This document shows, piece after piece, positions 61,753 through 64,000 of a stretch of 64,000 bases of DNA. Position numbers and translations under genes: made by a program. The stretch's first letter is position 1. Each line of letters opens with the position of its first letter. This stretch comes from Mycolicibacterium komossense (GTDB lineage: Bacteria > Actinomycetota > Actinomycetes > Mycobacteriales > Mycobacteriaceae): the NCBI RefSeq assembly GCF_025822605.1, contig NZ_JACKTY010000031.1:144476-208475 (forward strand), given 5' to 3'. A model generated the notes under the pieces. The model was not told where the DNA came from. It was given only the letters and a program-made list of their open reading frames with translations, and made no database searches.

Positions 61753-62445
61753 TCACTTCTCGTAGTGCAGTCCCGTTGCCGGATTACGGTCGGTGACGCA
61801 GTAGGTGACGACCCCGTCCAGTACGGTCCAGATCGGGTTCGTCTGAACGACCTTGGCCCCGGCGGCGACGTGGCGCTCGGTCTCAGCGGGGCGATCAGAG
61901 ACAGCCCAGTCGAGGTGAGCGCGCACCGTGCCGGTGGCCTCGCCGAGTCGCTGCAAGATGATCCGCAATGGGGCGCCGGAGGGACGGATCAGGAAGGCGT
62001 ACTCGGACAATCCGGGAATTGTCTGCGTCTCCCAGCTGGTCAGGGAGCTCCAAAACTCTGACTCGGTCTCCCAATGCTCCTGCGGGATGTCGATCGAGAC
62101 CTGGTCGACGAGGCTGGTGTGCCCGCCGGGCCATTGACTCGGCACGGATGAGATCGGGGCGCAATCACCGACGAGCCGAAACGACAGGCCGCCAGGCGAT
62201 CGGCCCACGACCGGGTCGGCGCCGTCGTCGATGGTGGCACCCGACACCAGCACCTGTGTGATGGCGGCCGCGACATCCGGGACATGGACGTCCAGCTGCA
62301 CCCCACTTGGACCAGCGGCCAGCCGCTGCGCCTTCAGGAAGCCGATGCCCTGCGACAACGGGTATCCGGTCAGCTCACGCCACAACGCCACTCCGTCGTC
62401 GTAGTCGCCGTCGGCGAAACCGAGGGACGCACTCACCCAGGTCAC
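61753..62445 (-). CDS. VOC (glyoxalase-like) family protein
   Basis: A 230-residue protein with two betaalphabetabetabeta units. N-half: VTWVSASLGFADG, VALWRELTGYPLSQ, VQLDVHVPDV (metal-ligand-like His). C-half: HTSLVDQVSIDIPQE, RAHLDWAVSDRPAE and a C-terminal DRNPATGLHYEK. Glyoxalase/bleomycin-resistance folds bind metal or small molecules. GTG 62445 is chosen because it gives the usual start (TWVSA) with GGGA upstream; the frame opens at 62553. Convergent with the PGRS gene. Confidence 0.75.
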   Translation of the reverse strand: MTWVSASLGFADGDYDDGVALWRELTGYPLSQGIGFLKAQRLAAGPSGVQLDVHVPDVAAAITQVLVSGATIDDGADPVVGRSPGGLSFRLVGDCAPISSVPSQWPGGHTSLVDQVSIDIPQEHWETESEFWSSLTSWETQTIPGLSEYAFLIRPSGAPLRIILQRLGEATGTVRAHLDWAVSDRPAETERHVAAGAKVVQTNPIWTVLDGVVTYCVTDRNPATGLHYEK

Positions 62446-62594
62446 GCGCGAATTCCCAAGCGGTGTAAGACCTTCGGGTTGCTTCCGTAACCTTCTTCGT
62501 CGCTGCCAGCCACGGTTCTTCATTATCAAGATCGACACCGACCTTGACGACACTAAAAATCACCGCTGCGGTAAGTCCACCGCGCGATGACGGC

Positions 62595-64000
62595 TCAGCT
62601 GGATGCGAGTCGAGTGATCAGCCCCCGGTCGCCATCCACCCTGACGCGATCGCCGGTCTTGAGCACCTGGGTGGCCACCAGTGTGTTCACGACACAGGGC
62701 AGCCCGTACTCCCGCGCCACGACCGCGCCGTGGGATACCGAACTTCCGATGTCGGTGACCAGCGCGGCGATCACGGTGAAGTACGGAGTCCAGCCCACAT
62801 CGGTAACGGGCGCGACGAGGATCTCCCCGCGCCGCACGTCACGCGCATCCTGGATCGACTTCGCCACGCGCACAATGCCCTCCGCTGTCCCCCGGCTTGC
62901 CGGCCGCCCCACGATCTGGTCTCCGGTGGCGGCCTGCGGCCGAGCGAGGACGGGTTCGGGCCGGCCGACTGAGACGTCCTCGAACTCCAGCGCCTGCTGG
63001 AACGGCAGCGCATCGCGGCGCTGGCGCGCATGCTGCACAAGGTCCGTGATGTCCGCGCCGCCCACCACTGTGGCCAATTCGGTGCGGTCGAAGAAGAACA
63101 CCAGATCAGCGTCCGGAAGGCGACCGGACTCGGCCAACACCTCACCCAGATGGCGGTATCCGAGCTTGAGCCGGTGTGCCATCAGCGCCATCTTCGACTT
63201 AGTCTCCTCCCGTCCGCGGGCTCCACCCTGGGCCAGGCGTGCCAGCAGTCGGACCGTCCGCGGACGGGGTGCATCGACAACGTCGCGCGGTGGAACCGCC
63301 CGCGGGGAGTCACGGACCGACTGCACCATGACCTGCATCATCGAACCGAGCCCCTCGGCGTCCTCGGCCCACGCGGGATCCCGCATGCACAGTTCGCGGT
63401 ACCCGCGGTGGCCATGTCGAATCAGGAACTGCCGCAACGCCGCAGCTCCAGGGCTGTCCGCGGTGCGCAGGCGGGTCAGCGCATCCGCCGGTGTCGCGGC
63501 GAGGAACCGCTCGGCGGCGGTGTCGTCGGCGGCGACCTCACGCACCACCGCATGCAATTCATCGACCATCATGGCGCTCTCGACGTCGGCAGCACCCGCC
63601 ATGAGCCGGGCCGCTTCGGCTTGCCCCTCGTTCGCATCGCGGCCACTCTTGACGGCGCTGCGCACCAGATAGCTTTCGAGCACATTCGCGCCCACCGCCG
63701 CTCGTGACGAGGATCGGACGTGGACAAGTGTGACGTGGCAGTACAGGTCGACGCCTGAATCCAACTGTTTCAGAACCCGTTTGGCGTCACGACTGGTCGG
63801 TATGGGGAACGCGGCGATCTGATCTCCGAGGCGGCGGATCGCGGGCCCGGCGAACAGCGAATAAGACATGAGCCGGACCGTGTTGATCAGTTTGGGAATA
63901 AACGGCTTTGGCGGTTTGGCCTCAAGTTCATCGACCACCCGGCCGCAGATCGACGTGGAGAACTGCTCCAACGAATTTCCGAGAATGCCCGAGCTGAGCG
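62595..64000 (-). CDS. PEP-utilising enzyme, C-terminal part (runs off window)
   Basis: At least 467 residues, open to the window end (no stop upstream of the TTG at 63971), so the N-terminus is missing. The C-terminal swivelling phosphohistidine domain reads VGRPASRGTAEGIVRV, GEILVAPVTDVGWTPYF and GSSVSHGAVVAREYGLPCVV with the catalytic His in SHGA. The helical middle part resembles the linker of rifampicin-phosphotransferase-like and PEP synthase-like proteins. Such proteins transfer phosphate from ATP or PEP through the His. An ATP-grasp domain is expected beyond the window. Drug inactivation is possible but not shown. Confidence 0.85.
   Translation of the reverse strand, partial: LSSGILGNSLEQFSTSICGRVVDELEAKPPKPFIPKLINTVRLMSYSLFAGPAIRRLGDQIAAFPIPTSRDAKRVLKQLDSGVDLYCHVTLVHVRSSSRAAVGANVLESYLVRSAVKSGRDANEGQAEAARLMAGAADVESAMMVDELHAVVREVAADDTAAERFLAATPADALTRLRTADSPGAAALRQFLIRHGHRGYRELCMRDPAWAEDAEGLGSMMQVMVQSVRDSPRAVPPRDVVDAPRPRTVRLLARLAQGGARGREETKSKMALMAHRLKLGYRHLGEVLAESGRLPDADLVFFFDRTELATVVGGADITDLVQHARQRRDALPFQQALEFEDVSVGRPEPVLARPQAATGDQIVGRPASRGTAEGIVRVAKSIQDARDVRRGEILVAPVTDVGWTPYFTVIAALVTDIGSSVSHGAVVAREYGLPCVVNTLVATQVLKTGDRVRVDGDRGLITRLASS

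Overview
The window is GC-rich DNA with many GTG starts and many 4-base stop/start overlaps. It carries a PGRS-repeat protein with a PecA-like aspartic protease domain, a fused HadA/HadB-type hydratase, a GH6 cellulase-like secreted enzyme and an Ibp1-like Cys-patterned exported protein. Together these point to Mycobacterium in the broad sense, most likely an environmental, fast-growing Mycolicibacterium-type species. No rRNA, tRNA, CRISPR array, IS element or phage module was seen.

Layout. 1-6.1 kb: the end of a lipase-like gene, a flavin monooxygenase/TetR divergent pair, an ABC-F ATPase, a GH6 enzyme and a decayed solute-binding lipoprotein. 6.2-14.8 kb: an amine/amino-acid module with an RpiR regulator and class II glutamine amidotransferase on the minus strand. 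Diverging from these is a five-gene operon: glutamine synthetase-like ligase, APC permease, class III aminotransferase, FluG-type amidohydrolase and Orn/Lys/Arg decarboxylase-fold enzyme. 14.8-24.3 kb: an azoreductase, a small membrane protein, a methyltransferase/CDGSH pair, a haem-oxygenase-like diiron protein, a PLD/ABC exporter pair, an EamA transporter whose first codons form a perfect 18-bp-stem hairpin, a HadAB-type hydratase and a DinB-like protein.

24.5-33.1 kb: an Ibp1-like protein, then a complete urea-to-ammonia island on the minus strand (ureABC-E-F-G-D, urea transporter, Amt). Its ureA reading frame is broken. 33.2-40.7 kb: a second DinB-like gene, an APC permease plus alcohol dehydrogenase pair with a divergent PucR regulator, a small membrane protein and another APC permease. 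40.8-51.1 kb: a tight five-gene biosynthetic cluster read on the minus strand as halogenase-like flavoprotein, single-module PKS (KS-AT-DH-KR-ACP), ABC ATPase, ABC-2 permease and CPA2-type antiporter. Every junction overlaps by a few bases. This is the best candidate here for an undescribed system.

51.4-57.2 kb: an envelope-stress island with CsbD, an AmaP-like protein, a DUF6286-like protein, three Asp23/Gls24-type proteins and a small membrane protein. It diverges from an ECF sigma factor that is followed by another Asp23-like protein, a lipoprotein and an MscS channel. 57.3-64 kb: an F420H2:NADP reductase-like protein, an unknown protein, the PGRS aspartic protease, a VOC protein and the C-terminal part of a PEP-utilising enzyme that runs off the end.

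Functions are assigned from recognisable motifs read by eye. No database search was run. Two loci (5.2-6.0 kb and ureA) have reading-frame lesions that could be real decay or sequence error.
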